From positions 1 through 41,500 of the forward strand of contig CAYJII010000020.1 in the NCBI GenBank assembly GCA_964370225.1: a DNA stretch of 41,500 bases, in the 5' to 3' direction. Position 1 is the stretch's first letter. Each line of letters starts with the position of its first letter. A model generated the notes under the pieces. It saw only the letters and a list, made by a program, of their open reading frames with translations. It had not been told where the DNA came from and made no database searches. This document shows, one piece after another, positions 31,721 through 39,900 of the stretch. Position numbers and translations under genes: made by a program. The stretch comes from CAYJII01 sp964370225. Its GTDB lineage: Bacteria > Bacillota > Clostridia > Oscillospirales > Ruminococcaceae.

Positions 31721-33097
31721 ATGAATAGACCCAATATTGTTATAATCAACTGCGATGATTTAGGCTATGGAGATTTAGGATGCTATGGTAGCTCGTTAAA
31801 CGAAACCCCATTCATCGACAGTCTTGCAGAAAATGGCATGAAATTCACCTCTTTTTACGCATCTTCACCTGTGTGCTCTCCCTCGAGAGCCTCGCTAATG
31901 ACGGGGTCACTCCCGCCAAGAGTAAGCATCAACAGGGTGCTATTCCCAGGCGAGCCATATGGCTTAAACCCAAGCGAGTATACTATCGGCAATTTGTGTA
32001 AGGACAACGGCTATAGCACAATGATTATCGGCAAATGGCATTGTGGTGACCAAGTGGAAGTGTTGCCGACTAATTTTGGTTTCGATGACTACTATGGACT
32101 ACCTTATAGCAATGATATGGGTAGACAGGTGCAGAGGAGCGAAAACGACTTTTTCGCGTCGATGCCACCTCTCCCTCTTATTCATGGGAGCGAAGTTATC
32201 GAGCAACAACCAGACCAGCGAAGTTTAACCGAGCGCTATGTGGAAAAAGCGAAAGAATTTATGCGCAGTAGCAAAGATAAACCCTTCCTTCTCTATTTTG
32301 CGCAGATGCACGTGCATCTACCTCTATATGCGCTTGAAACTTTCGTCGAGAGCAGTAAAAACGGTGACTTTGGTGCTTGTGTCGCAGAAGTGGATTGGTC
32401 GTGCAAGGCGATAGTACACGAGCTCAAGCGACTAGGTGTGTACGATAATACTCTCATTATCTTTACTTCTGACAATGGTTCAAGGGGAGCCGACGGTGCG
32501 TCAAATGCACCTTTGCGTGGGAGCAAGTTCCACACTTGGGAGGGTGGAATGCGTGTACCATTCATAGCACATTGGAATGGCAAAATTAAGTCCGGTGCTG
32601 TCAACGACAATATCGCTGCTAATATCGACTTATTGCCCACTATAGCCAATTTAATTGGAGCAGTATTGCCAGATGAGCTTGCAATCGACGGAGTGGATAT
32701 AAGCGGATATTTCACTGATACCGAAAAAGTATTACGTGACGAAATGGCATATTACTGCCAAAGCGAAACTGGCAGAGGCTACCTCAACGCCGTTCGCAAA
32801 GGCGATTGGAAGCTCCACTTTGCTTTTTACGATAAAGAGTATGACTCCCCTAAGCTATATAATCTACGCACTGATATAAAAGAGGAATTCGACCTCTACG
32901 ACGACAACCCCGATATTGTTTGTGCAATCGAATCAGTCGCAAACAGATATCGCACCGAACTCGGCGACGAGCATCTTGATATTACAGGGAGCTCTGTGCG
33001 AGAGTGCTACATCTCGAGCGACCCTAAGCCGCTAACTACATACGACGAGGATCATCCATATGTCATCGCATTATACGATAAATGCGATAGAGGATAA
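31721..33097 (+). CDS. Cys-type arylsulfatase family protein
   Basis: A 458-residue sulfatase of the alkaline-phosphatase superfamily that removes sulfate esters. Metal-binding NCDDLGYGDLG is at residues 10-20. The formylglycine motif C-S-P-S-R within VCSPSRASLMTG (about 52-63) is of the Cys type and needs conversion by a sulfatase-maturing enzyme. GKWHCG (about 104-109), QMHVHLP, TSDNGS and the late Lys are further active-site pieces. There is no signal peptide, so it should act on imported, desulfatable sugars in the cytoplasm. Monocistronic, with its own promoter, a strong SD (AAGGAG) and a terminator. Substrate unknown; carbohydrate sulfates are likely given the sugar genes around. Confidence 0.92.
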   Translation: MNRPNIVIINCDDLGYGDLGCYGSSLNETPFIDSLAENGMKFTSFYASSPVCSPSRASLMTGSLPPRVSINRVLFPGEPYGLNPSEYTIGNLCKDNGYSTMIIGKWHCGDQVEVLPTNFGFDDYYGLPYSNDMGRQVQRSENDFFASMPPLPLIHGSEVIEQQPDQRSLTERYVEKAKEFMRSSKDKPFLLYFAQMHVHLPLYALETFVESSKNGDFGACVAEVDWSCKAIVHELKRLGVYDNTLIIFTSDNGSRGADGASNAPLRGSKFHTWEGGMRVPFIAHWNGKIKSGAVNDNIAANIDLLPTIANLIGAVLPDELAIDGVDISGYFTDTEKVLRDEMAYYCQSETGRGYLNAVRKGDWKLHFAFYDKEYDSPKLYNLRTDIKEEFDLYDDNPDIVCAIESVANRYRTELGDEHLDITGSSVRECYISSDPKPLTTYDEDHPYVIALYDKCDRG

Positions 33098-33110
33098 TCT
33101 AAACAAATTA

Positions 33111-33144
33111 AATCCCCGAGAATAGCAAGCTATTCTCGGGGATT
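33111..33144. terminator. intrinsic terminator between convergent sulfatase and lipoprotein genes
   Basis: Fifteen-base arms AATCCCCGAGAATAG (33111-33125) and CTATTCTCGGGGATT (33130-33144), loop CAAG. The T-tracts on both sides are short, but the GC-rich stem is strong and genes converge here. Confidence 0.75.
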
Positions 33145-33169
33145 TCTGCGCTTATATTAATATTGAAAA

Positions 33170-33814
33170 CTAATCTATAATCTCAGCTCCGCCCCACTCA
33201 ATTACAGTAAAGCCACTTCTTTGAAACGGTTGTAATTCTTGAGGTGTCACTTCAATTTCCTCCTCTAGCGCCTTGTACGCCATAAAGACTCTTTGCACGC
33301 TGTCAGGCTCTGGAGTAATCGTTAGTTTTGCGTTGTCAGTGTAAAGTTCACCTTGGAAAGAAATTAAATTATACTCGTTTTCTACCATGCGTGGAAGCCA
33401 GTACACTAAAAACTCGTTGTATTCACGAGCAGTCAGGCCCAAAAACTCTAGTTTCTCTTTTAGGAAAGCTTCAGTCTCTTCTCCCTTTACTACAAAACCT
33501 TCGCTCAGGTCGTAGTCTACATTGCTAATTCCATCCCAGAATAGATAAGAATACTCTTCTCCGTCATCTATGATTGTGCCATCGGGATAAGCAACAACTT
33601 CCCATTTATCATCATATTCCGGATACGTGAACATAAGCTCACCATTAAACTCAAGCTCAACACTTACATCAGTTTGCTCTTGTGGATAAAGGTAAATAAC
33701 TGGCTTTTCCGCTATAGGTTCTTCGTAGTCTTCATCACCTAATACTGAGCTTTCTCCACAAGCCACTAACGAAAACATAGATAACATTAATAATGCTAAA
33801 ATTAATTTTTTCAT
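33170..33814 (-). CDS. lipoprotein of unknown function
   Basis: A 214-residue lipoprotein; the lipobox LVAC puts the lipidated Cys at residue 19. After a short acidic linker the domain begins EKPVIYLYPQEQTDVSVELEFNGELMFTYPEYDDKWEVVAYPDGTI, a strongly patterned beta-rich start that I recall from other clostridial hypothetical proteins. EYSYLFWDG and the helical AYKALEEEIEV come later. No catalytic motif is recognised. It follows the TPM gene by 23 bases in the ydj-like operon, with GGAGG upstream of its ATG. Probably works at the outer membrane surface with the TPM protein (inference from context). Confidence 0.75.
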   Translation of the reverse strand: MKKLILALLMLSMFSLVACGESSVLGDEDYEEPIAEKPVIYLYPQEQTDVSVELEFNGELMFTYPEYDDKWEVVAYPDGTIIDDGEEYSYLFWDGISNVDYDLSEGFVVKGEETEAFLKEKLEFLGLTAREYNEFLVYWLPRMVENEYNLISFQGELYTDNAKLTITPEPDSVQRVFMAYKALEEEIEVTPQELQPFQRSGFTVIEWGGAEIID

Positions 33815-33837
33815 TTCGCTTCCTCCATTTAATAAGG

Positions 33838-35076
33838 TTACGCTCTTCCTCCGCGACTAGTACGTGAGCCACCGAACGAATTCGAACTGCTACCTCCACC
33901 ACCTCCGCCTCCGGAGCTGCTTTGAATTTTAGTTTTAGTGGTGAATTCTCGAATGAATATATCACGATTGTCAAATAATCTAAACGATCCACTACGCACG
34001 TAGTTTCTCGCATTTGTTTGCTTAACTGCAGTTTTCATAGCAGAAATCATTCCGCCAGTTATCCCAAACGCTAACATTAGCGATACTGCTACGCCCACTG
34101 CTCCTGCTATCATCACTGATTCCCATTCAATTTGATCATACCATGGAGATGTGTATACTTCTCCATTATACGCTGATTCAAGCAGTTCTTCTGTAAAATC
34201 GATATGTGCCATATATGCATCGAATGTTTCATCATTTTTAAGGAATGGTACAACTATATCGTCAATTCTATCAAACGCATCGGGATATGTAAATGCTACT
34301 TCACCATACCCACGAGCAGATGTTGCATATTCGCGAGTTGTAATGTTTCTAGCAAAAACTACACCGTCGGCAGCATCATCAAGCCCTCTAAAATTATCCG
34401 CATACTCAACTAAATCATAATATGTCCCGTTATCCGTCACAGTAAGCGCTGTATAATCAAAGTTATACTTCTCATTAATTTCATTAATCCTTGCGATTAA
34501 CATTTCTTCCTCTTCCGCTGTGAAAAGGTCAGCATTGTCGATTAGCGCACGATACTCGCCAGATGCGACAGCAACTATGCTATCTGGTGGAGTTAATCCT
34601 GTGTAATCACTTGCAGCTGCTGCAGCACGCGATATCATCGCTTCAAACAGTGGCGCATGATCTGTCCCTGTGAAGTCATTAACATCCATTGTAATCATAT
34701 CTGTTGTTGCTGTTGTGAAAATATTGTGCCCATCACCCGTCGTGTGGTACTGTAATTGCAAATTAACATAGTCCAACACTATAGTCAATGAGTCGGGCGT
34801 CCTCGCTTCTACTTGATATGTTTCCACAAAATCAATAGCGTACTCCTCGGTGGTTCTCCCAGCCATAACGCCAGCATCGGACACAGTTACTATGTAGAGT
34901 CCTATGCCATAATGTGCTGCATACTCGCTAAGTTTCGCCTCAAATATTTCTCTATCAGACTCATAAATAAGTGCTGCCCCATCATCCAAAAAGCTCGTTG
35001 TCGTTGCTACAACAGGGGAAGCAAAGGAGACTAACACTGTTACTGTGATGATTAAAACGCTTAATATTTTTTTCAT
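33838..35076 (-). CDS. ydjH-like: secreted/membrane protein with tandem TPM domains
   Basis: A 412-residue protein with a signal peptide (1-24, ending VVAT), two TPM-like domains (about 29-165 and 170-300), a transmembrane span (about 322-345) and a Gly/Ser-rich tail ending in GGGGGGGSSS and SFGGSRTSRGGRA. The second unit starts IDNADLFTAEEEEMLIARINEINEKYNFDYTALTVTD and aligns with the first (FLDDGAALIYESDREIFEAKLSEYAAHYGIGLYIVTVSD), so it is a duplication. TPM domains occur in YdjH of Bacillus subtilis and in TLP18.3-type phosphatases. Located between the zinc-ribbon and lipoprotein genes of the operon. The Gly/Ser tail with SxxRGGRA is typical of TPM proteins. The ATG follows AAGGAGG. Confidence 0.85.
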   Translation of the reverse strand: MKKILSVLIITVTVLVSFASPVVATTTSFLDDGAALIYESDREIFEAKLSEYAAHYGIGLYIVTVSDAGVMAGRTTEEYAIDFVETYQVEARTPDSLTIVLDYVNLQLQYHTTGDGHNIFTTATTDMITMDVNDFTGTDHAPLFEAMISRAAAAASDYTGLTPPDSIVAVASGEYRALIDNADLFTAEEEEMLIARINEINEKYNFDYTALTVTDNGTYYDLVEYADNFRGLDDAADGVVFARNITTREYATSARGYGEVAFTYPDAFDRIDDIVVPFLKNDETFDAYMAHIDFTEELLESAYNGEVYTSPWYDQIEWESVMIAGAVGVAVSLMLAFGITGGMISAMKTAVKQTNARNYVRSGSFRLFDNRDIFIREFTTKTKIQSSSGGGGGGGSSSNSFGGSRTSRGGRA

Positions 35077-35092
35077 TGTATAGTCCTCCTTC

Positions 35093-36235
35093 TTATGAAA
35101 ATAGCCAGTAAGCTATGGCGCCAAATGGTATTAACCCTGCCAAAGTTATCAGCAATCTATATTTTAATAATTTACCTTTGTCTACAGGCAGATTTCCAGA
35201 AACTTTTCCTGTTTGCCCGTTAATCGCAAACTGATACATCTTGCCTTCATATTTAGTATTAAGCATCCATACAGGCAATAGTGCATAGTGGATATCTTCC
35301 CCAACCATGTTAACACTCGCCGTGTCACATGTAACGGAGCTATACCCTTTTACAGTTTCTTTTAGCGCATTTACTACGGACTCTCTAACACGCGCATCCG
35401 CTCTAACTGAGCTTGTGCTTACATCGACGTCAAATTTATCTGAGAAATACCCCGCCATGTACATCGTGTTAAAATCTTTAAAATCTCTGTAATCATATGG
35501 CTCTAGTCCATCCATGTAGTCATCTTCCATTTTAGTAGAAGCATCCACAGGTATTTTCTCAAACGCCATTGTCCCAGAACGATACGCAGAATAAATTTTT
35601 GTTTCTACATATCTATATCCTCCACTGCTCCAAGATCTTACCTTTTTCGCAGTGTATTTCGCATTACCGTTACCGTTACAAGAAAACAGCCAAAATGGCA
35701 CGTACATACCCGTAATTTTTTTCACGCGGTTACCTGAAGTAAACGCATCGGGTAAAAGTTTTTTTCCTTTGTAAAAATCTTTTAGTAGCTGTTCTGCCTT
35801 TTCCTTTTCAATTCTAAAAGGTATAACCATATCTGGTTTAACCATGCCACTAACATTGCCAGCAATAACCACAGGATTGCCACAGTACATACACTCAGTA
35901 GCCACAGTGTTTCCGTCAGAAACTACCACAGCTCCGCAAGAAGTACAGTTAAATCCAGGTTGATCCCCCATAACCTCTTGTTTTTTTACATATCCCTCAA
36001 CTTTCCAGTCAACACGAGTATCATTTTGCTCGTATTGTGAATCGTCCATATTAGGCTCTTGACCTTGTGCATCAGCAGCTCCGGGCGCCTGAGCTGTAGG
36101 TTCAGTTTTTGGTTTAAATATGTCTTCATGGAATTCGCTTTCGCAAAATTCGCACACCAACATTTGCTTTGTCGGATTAAATTCCAATGTACCGCCGCAT
36201 TTAGGGCATTGATATTTTAGCATTGTTTCGGACAA
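35093..36235 (-). CDS. ydjG-like: TFIIB-type zinc-ribbon membrane protein (YdjG-like)
   Basis: A 380-residue protein. The N-terminus has a zinc ribbon, CPKC (10-13) and CEFC (28-31); a second ribbon, CTSC and CMYC, lies at about 97-120. A long soluble region (KITGMYVPFWLFSCNGNGNAKY, YRSGTMAFEKIPVDAS) follows, and a C-terminal transmembrane segment ends the protein. This matches the TFIIB-type zinc-ribbon family, often misnamed PriA-like, of which B. subtilis YdjG is a member. The TTG at 36235 is six to seven bases after GGGGGG and is preferred to the ATG at 36223. It is separated from the SPFH gene by a hairpin and from the TPM gene by 16 bases. Confidence 0.8.
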   Translation of the reverse strand: MSETMLKYQCPKCGGTLEFNPTKQMLVCEFCESEFHEDIFKPKTEPTAQAPGAADAQGQEPNMDDSQYEQNDTRVDWKVEGYVKKQEVMGDQPGFNCTSCGAVVVSDGNTVATECMYCGNPVVIAGNVSGMVKPDMVIPFRIEKEKAEQLLKDFYKGKKLLPDAFTSGNRVKKITGMYVPFWLFSCNGNGNAKYTAKKVRSWSSGGYRYVETKIYSAYRSGTMAFEKIPVDASTKMEDDYMDGLEPYDYRDFKDFNTMYMAGYFSDKFDVDVSTSSVRADARVRESVVNALKETVKGYSSVTCDTASVNMVGEDIHYALLPVWMLNTKYEGKMYQFAINGQTGKVSGNLPVDKGKLLKYRLLITLAGLIPFGAIAYWLFS

Positions 36236-36263
36236 AGAAATCCCCCCTTATCTTCATGATTTA

Positions 36264-36288
36264 CCACTAATCCTAAAAGGATTAGTGG
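36264..36288 (-). repeat. intercistronic hairpin between SPFH and zinc-ribbon genes
   Basis: Ten-base perfect arms CCACTAATCC (36264-36273) and GGATTAGTGG (36279-36288), five-base loop. No clear T-run on the minus strand, so stability element or weak attenuator. Confidence 0.6.
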
Positions 36289-36296
36289 CTTATATA

Positions 36297-37715
36297 TTAT
36301 TGTGCGTCGCTCTCGTCGAAAACATCACCACATTCTGGGCAGAATTTTGGTGGGTTCTTCGGATCAACTGGTTTAAATCCACATTTATCGCATTGATATA
36401 GTGGTGCATCTGCTGGTTTTTTATTCCCGCATTCTGGGCAGAATTTGCCCTTATTCATTTTACCGCAAGTACAGGTCCATCCTGCTTCCTCAGCTGGTTT
36501 AGGACTTCCGCAATTATTACAGAATTTACCCGCATTGCCTGCTTGACCGCATGTACACGCCCAGCCTGCAGCTGCATTTTGTGGCTCTGGTTTAGGATTT
36601 CCACAATTATTGCAGAATTTACCCGCATTGCCTGCTTGACCGCATGAGCATGCCCAACCTGCCGCTTGTGGCGCCGGTGCTGGAGCAGCTTGTTGTTGCA
36701 TTTGTTGCTGTTGTTGTCCCATAGCATATAAATTGCCTGTGTTAGAAGCAGCGCCTTGAGCCATATTCATTCCCATGAAGCCCATCATTCCGCCACCTTC
36801 GTTTTTAGCAGCATCTTGCATAGCCTGTGCTTGTGCTCCAACTAAATGAGCAGCCGCCATTGTAGGGTTGCGGAAAGCTGCATTGCGTTGTAGCTCTTTA
36901 ATCATGTTTTCGTCTTCTTCGCTCGCTTTAACCGAAGAAACGCCAAACGAATGAATTTTCAGACCGCGCATTTCAGCCCATTTTTTAGATAAAACTTCAT
37001 TTAATGCGTCTGCGATTTCCATTGTGTGGCCTGGTAATGCACTATAGCGAATTCCCATGCCTGAAATTTTAGCAAACGCAGGTTGTAGCGCTGTTAATAG
37101 CTCAGTTTTCAACTGGCCATCAATTTTTTCACGGTTGAAATCATCGCTGATATTTCCGCAAACATTTGTGTAAAACAGCATTGGGTCAACGATTTTGTAC
37201 GAATATTCACCATGGCAGCGAATTGAAATATCGATATCAAGCCCAACATTTTGGTCAACCACTCTAAATGGTACAGGGCTAGCTGTCCCATATTTGTTGC
37301 CCATAATTTCTTTTGTATTTATGTAGTAAATCCTTTGATCTTTTCCTGCTTGGCCACCGAATGTAAATCTTTGACCGATGTTTAGGAAAGTATTCTTAAT
37401 GTTCTCGCCTAAATCGCCACAGAATAGTGATGGTTCCGTTGAAGTATCGTATGTAAATTCTCCAGGAACTGCACAAATTTCTGCTACTTTGCCGTTGTCA
37501 ACAATAATCATACACTGACCATCCGCAACTGCGATAACCGATCCGTTTGATATTACATTTGGTTCGCCTTTTGTATTTGAGCTTCTTCCACTTGTACGTT
37601 TGCTGCCTTTGCTAACAAGCGTTCTCGCCTCTAACGCTTCGCAGTAAAAAAACTCTTTCCATTGATCTGCTAACACTCCGCCGGCAGCACCTGTGATTGC
37701 TTTAATTAATCCCAT
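36297..37715 (-). CDS. ydjI-like: SPFH domain protein with C-terminal zinc ribbons (YdjI-like)
   Basis: A 472-residue protein. Residues about 1-300 form the SPFH/band-7 domain, with GQRFTFGGQAGKDQRIYYINTKEI and the helical MIKELQRNAAFRNPTMAAAHLVGAQAQAM. A Met/Gln-rich linker follows (about 315-350), then four zinc ribbons: WACSCGQAGNAGKFCNNCG, a near-identical copy, WTCTCGKMNKGKFCPECG, and YQCDKCG with FCPECG. The first two are encoded by a 93-base tandem duplication. It is the YdjI/virion-core-like type that oligomerises on membranes. It is first in an operon with zinc-ribbon, TPM and lipoprotein genes. The ATG follows AAGGAGG; a promoter lies about 35 bases upstream. Confidence 0.88.
   Translation of the reverse strand: MGLIKAITGAAGGVLADQWKEFFYCEALEARTLVSKGSKRTSGRSSNTKGEPNVISNGSVIAVADGQCMIIVDNGKVAEICAVPGEFTYDTSTEPSLFCGDLGENIKNTFLNIGQRFTFGGQAGKDQRIYYINTKEIMGNKYGTASPVPFRVVDQNVGLDIDISIRCHGEYSYKIVDPMLFYTNVCGNISDDFNREKIDGQLKTELLTALQPAFAKISGMGIRYSALPGHTMEIADALNEVLSKKWAEMRGLKIHSFGVSSVKASEEDENMIKELQRNAAFRNPTMAAAHLVGAQAQAMQDAAKNEGGGMMGFMGMNMAQGAASNTGNLYAMGQQQQQMQQQAAPAPAPQAAGWACSCGQAGNAGKFCNNCGNPKPEPQNAAAGWACTCGQAGNAGKFCNNCGSPKPAEEAGWTCTCGKMNKGKFCPECGNKKPADAPLYQCDKCGFKPVDPKNPPKFCPECGDVFDESDAQ
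36510..36646 (-). repeat. 93-base tandem duplication within the SPFH gene
   Basis: Bases 36511-36553 and 36604-36646 are identical at 42 of 43 positions, with a period of 93 bases (31 codons). Each copy encodes one zinc ribbon with CNNCG, and the flanking linkers are diverged. Confidence 0.85.
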
Positions 37716-37749
37716 AATTGATTTCCTCCTTAAATAATGTGTTATAAAA

Positions 37750-37778
37750 ATTATACCTTATTTTACGCTTTTTCGCAA
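37750..37778 (-). promoter_or_regulatory. sigma-A-type promoter of the ydj-like operon
   Basis: On the minus strand TTGCGA (37773-37778), 17-base spacer, TATAAT (37750-37755). The remaining gap to 38083 holds no convincing gene but two terminators and three CGAGAAAA repeats (about 37865-37895 on the minus strand). Confidence 0.7.
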
Positions 37779-37965
37779 GAATTAATATGCGCATAAAGCG
37801 GCTTGCTTTAACTGATTTTGCCAGTACATTTTCTAGCCAATACGCAGTTCTTCGTTTTTCTCGCAATATCTCTTGTTTTCTCGCGTTTTCTCGTTTGTCA
37901 TATAAGAAATAAGCAATGGATAATTTACTACGCATAGCTAACCTAGTTTAATTTTATCATAGTAG

Positions 37966-38003
37966 AAAAAAATAAACATCGTGCTTTAGCACAATGTTTA
38001 TTT
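37966..38003 (-). terminator. second (distal) intrinsic terminator of the sugar ABC operon
   Basis: Ten-base arms at 37970-37979 and 37994-38003 with an inner GTGC/GCAC stem. The only mismatch becomes a G-U pair in minus-strand RNA, and a T-run of seven follows on that strand, which fixes the direction. Confidence 0.85.
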
Positions 38004-38016
38004 ATATGGTAGACGA

Positions 38017-38060
38017 TAAAACAAAATGCCGATTTCGCTTTATAAAAAAGCGAAATCGGC
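38017..38060 (-). terminator. first (proximal) intrinsic terminator of the sugar ABC operon
   Basis: Perfect 14-base arms at 38028-38041 and 38047-38060, five-base loop, then TTTTGTTTTATC on the minus strand. Confidence 0.85.
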
Positions 38061-38083
38061 AAATAAATTTTAAGCAAGTGATA

Positions 38084-38917
38084 CTAGCTTTTCATACCTG
38101 TGATAGCGATACCTGCGATGATTTGTCTTTGGAATATCAAGTACATAATCAAAACAGGAACGATAGCAACTATTGTACCAGCCATAAGTAGTGGGTACAA
38201 AGTAGCGTATTGGCCTTTAAAGTATGATAGTAGTAGAGGTACTGTCATTAGCTCAGGGCTAGTGATAAAGATCAGTGGATACAAGTAACTGTTCCATTGT
38301 CCTAAGAATACGAATATACCAAACGCAGCTAGAGCTGAACGAATTAGCGGGAATACTATTTGAATAAATATTCTAGGTGTTGATGCACCATCAACAACCG
38401 CTGCTTCTTCAAGGTCATCTGGAAGTCCGCGAATGAATTGGCGAAGTAAGAATACGCCGAATGCGTTAAATAATGCTGCTGGAAGGATAAGTGCCCAGTG
38501 AGTGTCAAGAAGACCTAAGTTTCTCATGTTGATGAAAATAGGAATCATAACAACTTGTCCAGGTACCATCATTGTTGCTAAAAATAGCATGAACACTAAA
38601 TTATGTCCAGGGAATTTTAGTTTACCAAATGCGTAACCAGCCATTGAAGCAGTCACCATCTGACAGATAACAACGATTGAAGCTATGTAAATACTGTTTA
38701 TATAACCTTGTCCAAAGTCCATCGCCTGTAACGAATCAGGGTAGTTAGACCACACCCATGGATCTGGCCAAAATTCTGGTGGAATTTTGAAGATTTGTCC
38801 CATGTTTTTGAATGAGCTCATTAATGTCCAAACAAATGGGAATAGCATAATGAATGAACCTATTAGTAAGAATATATGTATTACTATGGTAGCTCCACTA
38901 ATTTTCTTTTTAGACAT
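38084..38917 (-). CDS. carbohydrate ABC transporter permease, MalG type
   Basis: A 277-residue inner-membrane permease with six spans. The cytoplasmic EAA loop reads EEAAVVDGASTPRIFIQIVFPLI (about 178-200), the docking site for the shared ATPase. The N-terminal FVWTLMSSFKNMGQIFKIPPEFWP is typical of MalG-type subunits. It overlaps the MalF-type gene by eight bases. The operon has no ATPase gene, so a multi-purpose MsmX-like ATPase encoded elsewhere is expected. Confidence 0.95.
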   Translation of the reverse strand: MSKKKISGATIVIHIFLLIGSFIMLFPFVWTLMSSFKNMGQIFKIPPEFWPDPWVWSNYPDSLQAMDFGQGYINSIYIASIVVICQMVTASMAGYAFGKLKFPGHNLVFMLFLATMMVPGQVVMIPIFINMRNLGLLDTHWALILPAALFNAFGVFLLRQFIRGLPDDLEEAAVVDGASTPRIFIQIVFPLIRSALAAFGIFVFLGQWNSYLYPLIFITSPELMTVPLLLSYFKGQYATLYPLLMAGTIVAIVPVLIMYLIFQRQIIAGIAITGMKS

Positions 38918-39785
38918 CGTAATTCACCCACCTTTTTTGTAGTGCCATTTGAAGAGCAGTAATTCCTAAGATTACTACAAATAAGCACATTGCTATTGCT
39001 GACGCTTCGCCCATTATAAATTTTTGGAATGCGTGGTCATAAATATTATAAACAACTGTGTAACTTGCTCTTGCAGGTCCGCCTTGCGTCATAACATGCG
39101 CTTGGTCGAAAATTTGGAAAGAGCCGATAATTGTTGTTATTAACGTAAAGAATGTTGTTGAAGACACCATCGGTAAAGTAATGTGCCAGAATTGGCTAAA
39201 TCTACCTGCACCGTCAATAGATGCTGCTTCATAATAAGTTTGCGGAATATTTTGAAGTCCCGCTAAGAAAATAACCATGTTGTAACCTACTTGCCACCAA
39301 ACAGTTACCATTGCAATAGATGCAAGAACTAGATCTGGATCAGTAAGCCATTTTACGCCTTCAATGCCCATTTGTGCTAATACACCATTGATTAGACCTG
39401 TGTCTGCATTAAGCATCCAAGTCCAGATAACACCAACGGAAACAGAGCCCGAAATAACTGGCATGAAGTAGAATAGTCTGTACATTGTTTTTCCCGCAAC
39501 ATTTTTAAGTGCTATAGCGATGAGCATTGCGAGAATAATATTTGCTGGTACATAGTATAACATGTACTCAATTGTATTTGCAAAAGAATCCCAAAATTCT
39601 TCGTTTGCGAATTGGTTTAAATAGTTTTGAATTCCTACAAAATGATTTTCCTCAGGCTTTGTAATATCCCAATGCATGAAACTCATGCCTACAGTTTGAA
39701 TTAGTGGAACTAGCGAGAAGATAATCAGTCCTATAAGTTGCGGAGCTACGAAAAGAAAACCCCAATACTTACGATTTTTATTCAT
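38910..39785 (-). CDS. carbohydrate ABC transporter permease, MalF type
   Basis: A 291-residue inner-membrane permease with six spans. The EAA loop is YYEAASIDGAGRFSQFWHITLPMV (about 188-211). The opening NRKYWGFLFVAPQLIGLIIFSLVPLIQTVGMSF is typical of the CUT1 family. It lies 115 bases after the binding-protein gene across a strong palindrome and overlaps the MalG-type gene by eight bases. The ATG follows AGGTG. Substrate not identifiable. Confidence 0.95.
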   Translation of the reverse strand: MNKNRKYWGFLFVAPQLIGLIIFSLVPLIQTVGMSFMHWDITKPEENHFVGIQNYLNQFANEEFWDSFANTIEYMLYYVPANIILAMLIAIALKNVAGKTMYRLFYFMPVISGSVSVGVIWTWMLNADTGLINGVLAQMGIEGVKWLTDPDLVLASIAMVTVWWQVGYNMVIFLAGLQNIPQTYYEAASIDGAGRFSQFWHITLPMVSSTTFFTLITTIIGSFQIFDQAHVMTQGGPARASYTVVYNIYDHAFQKFIMGEASAIAMCLFVVILGITALQMALQKRWVNYDV

Positions 39786-39824
39786 GGTGCTTCACCTGCT
39801 TATTCATAAAATGTAAATTCAGTA

Positions 39825-39854
39825 CAAAGAAGAACATGTACATGTTCTTCTTTG
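39825..39854 (-). repeat. 30-base perfect palindrome between binding-protein and permease genes
   Basis: Arms CAAAGAAGAACATGT (39825-39839) and its exact complement (39840-39854), no unpaired bases. Minus-strand RNA would form a long hairpin with little T-run after it. Such elements often keep the upstream binding-protein mRNA more stable than the downstream permease mRNA. Confidence 0.75.
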
Positions 39855-39900
39855 AATACCGAAAATATTATTTGTTTATATGCTATTTACTAATATAAAA

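Noticed and set aside
37702..37935. Open frame of 77 codons on the minus strand upstream of the SPFH gene
   Set aside because: Its SD is weak, it contains the operon's promoter, it overlaps the SPFH start, and its composition (Arg/Lys/Phe/Tyr-rich) looks like translated AT-rich leader DNA.
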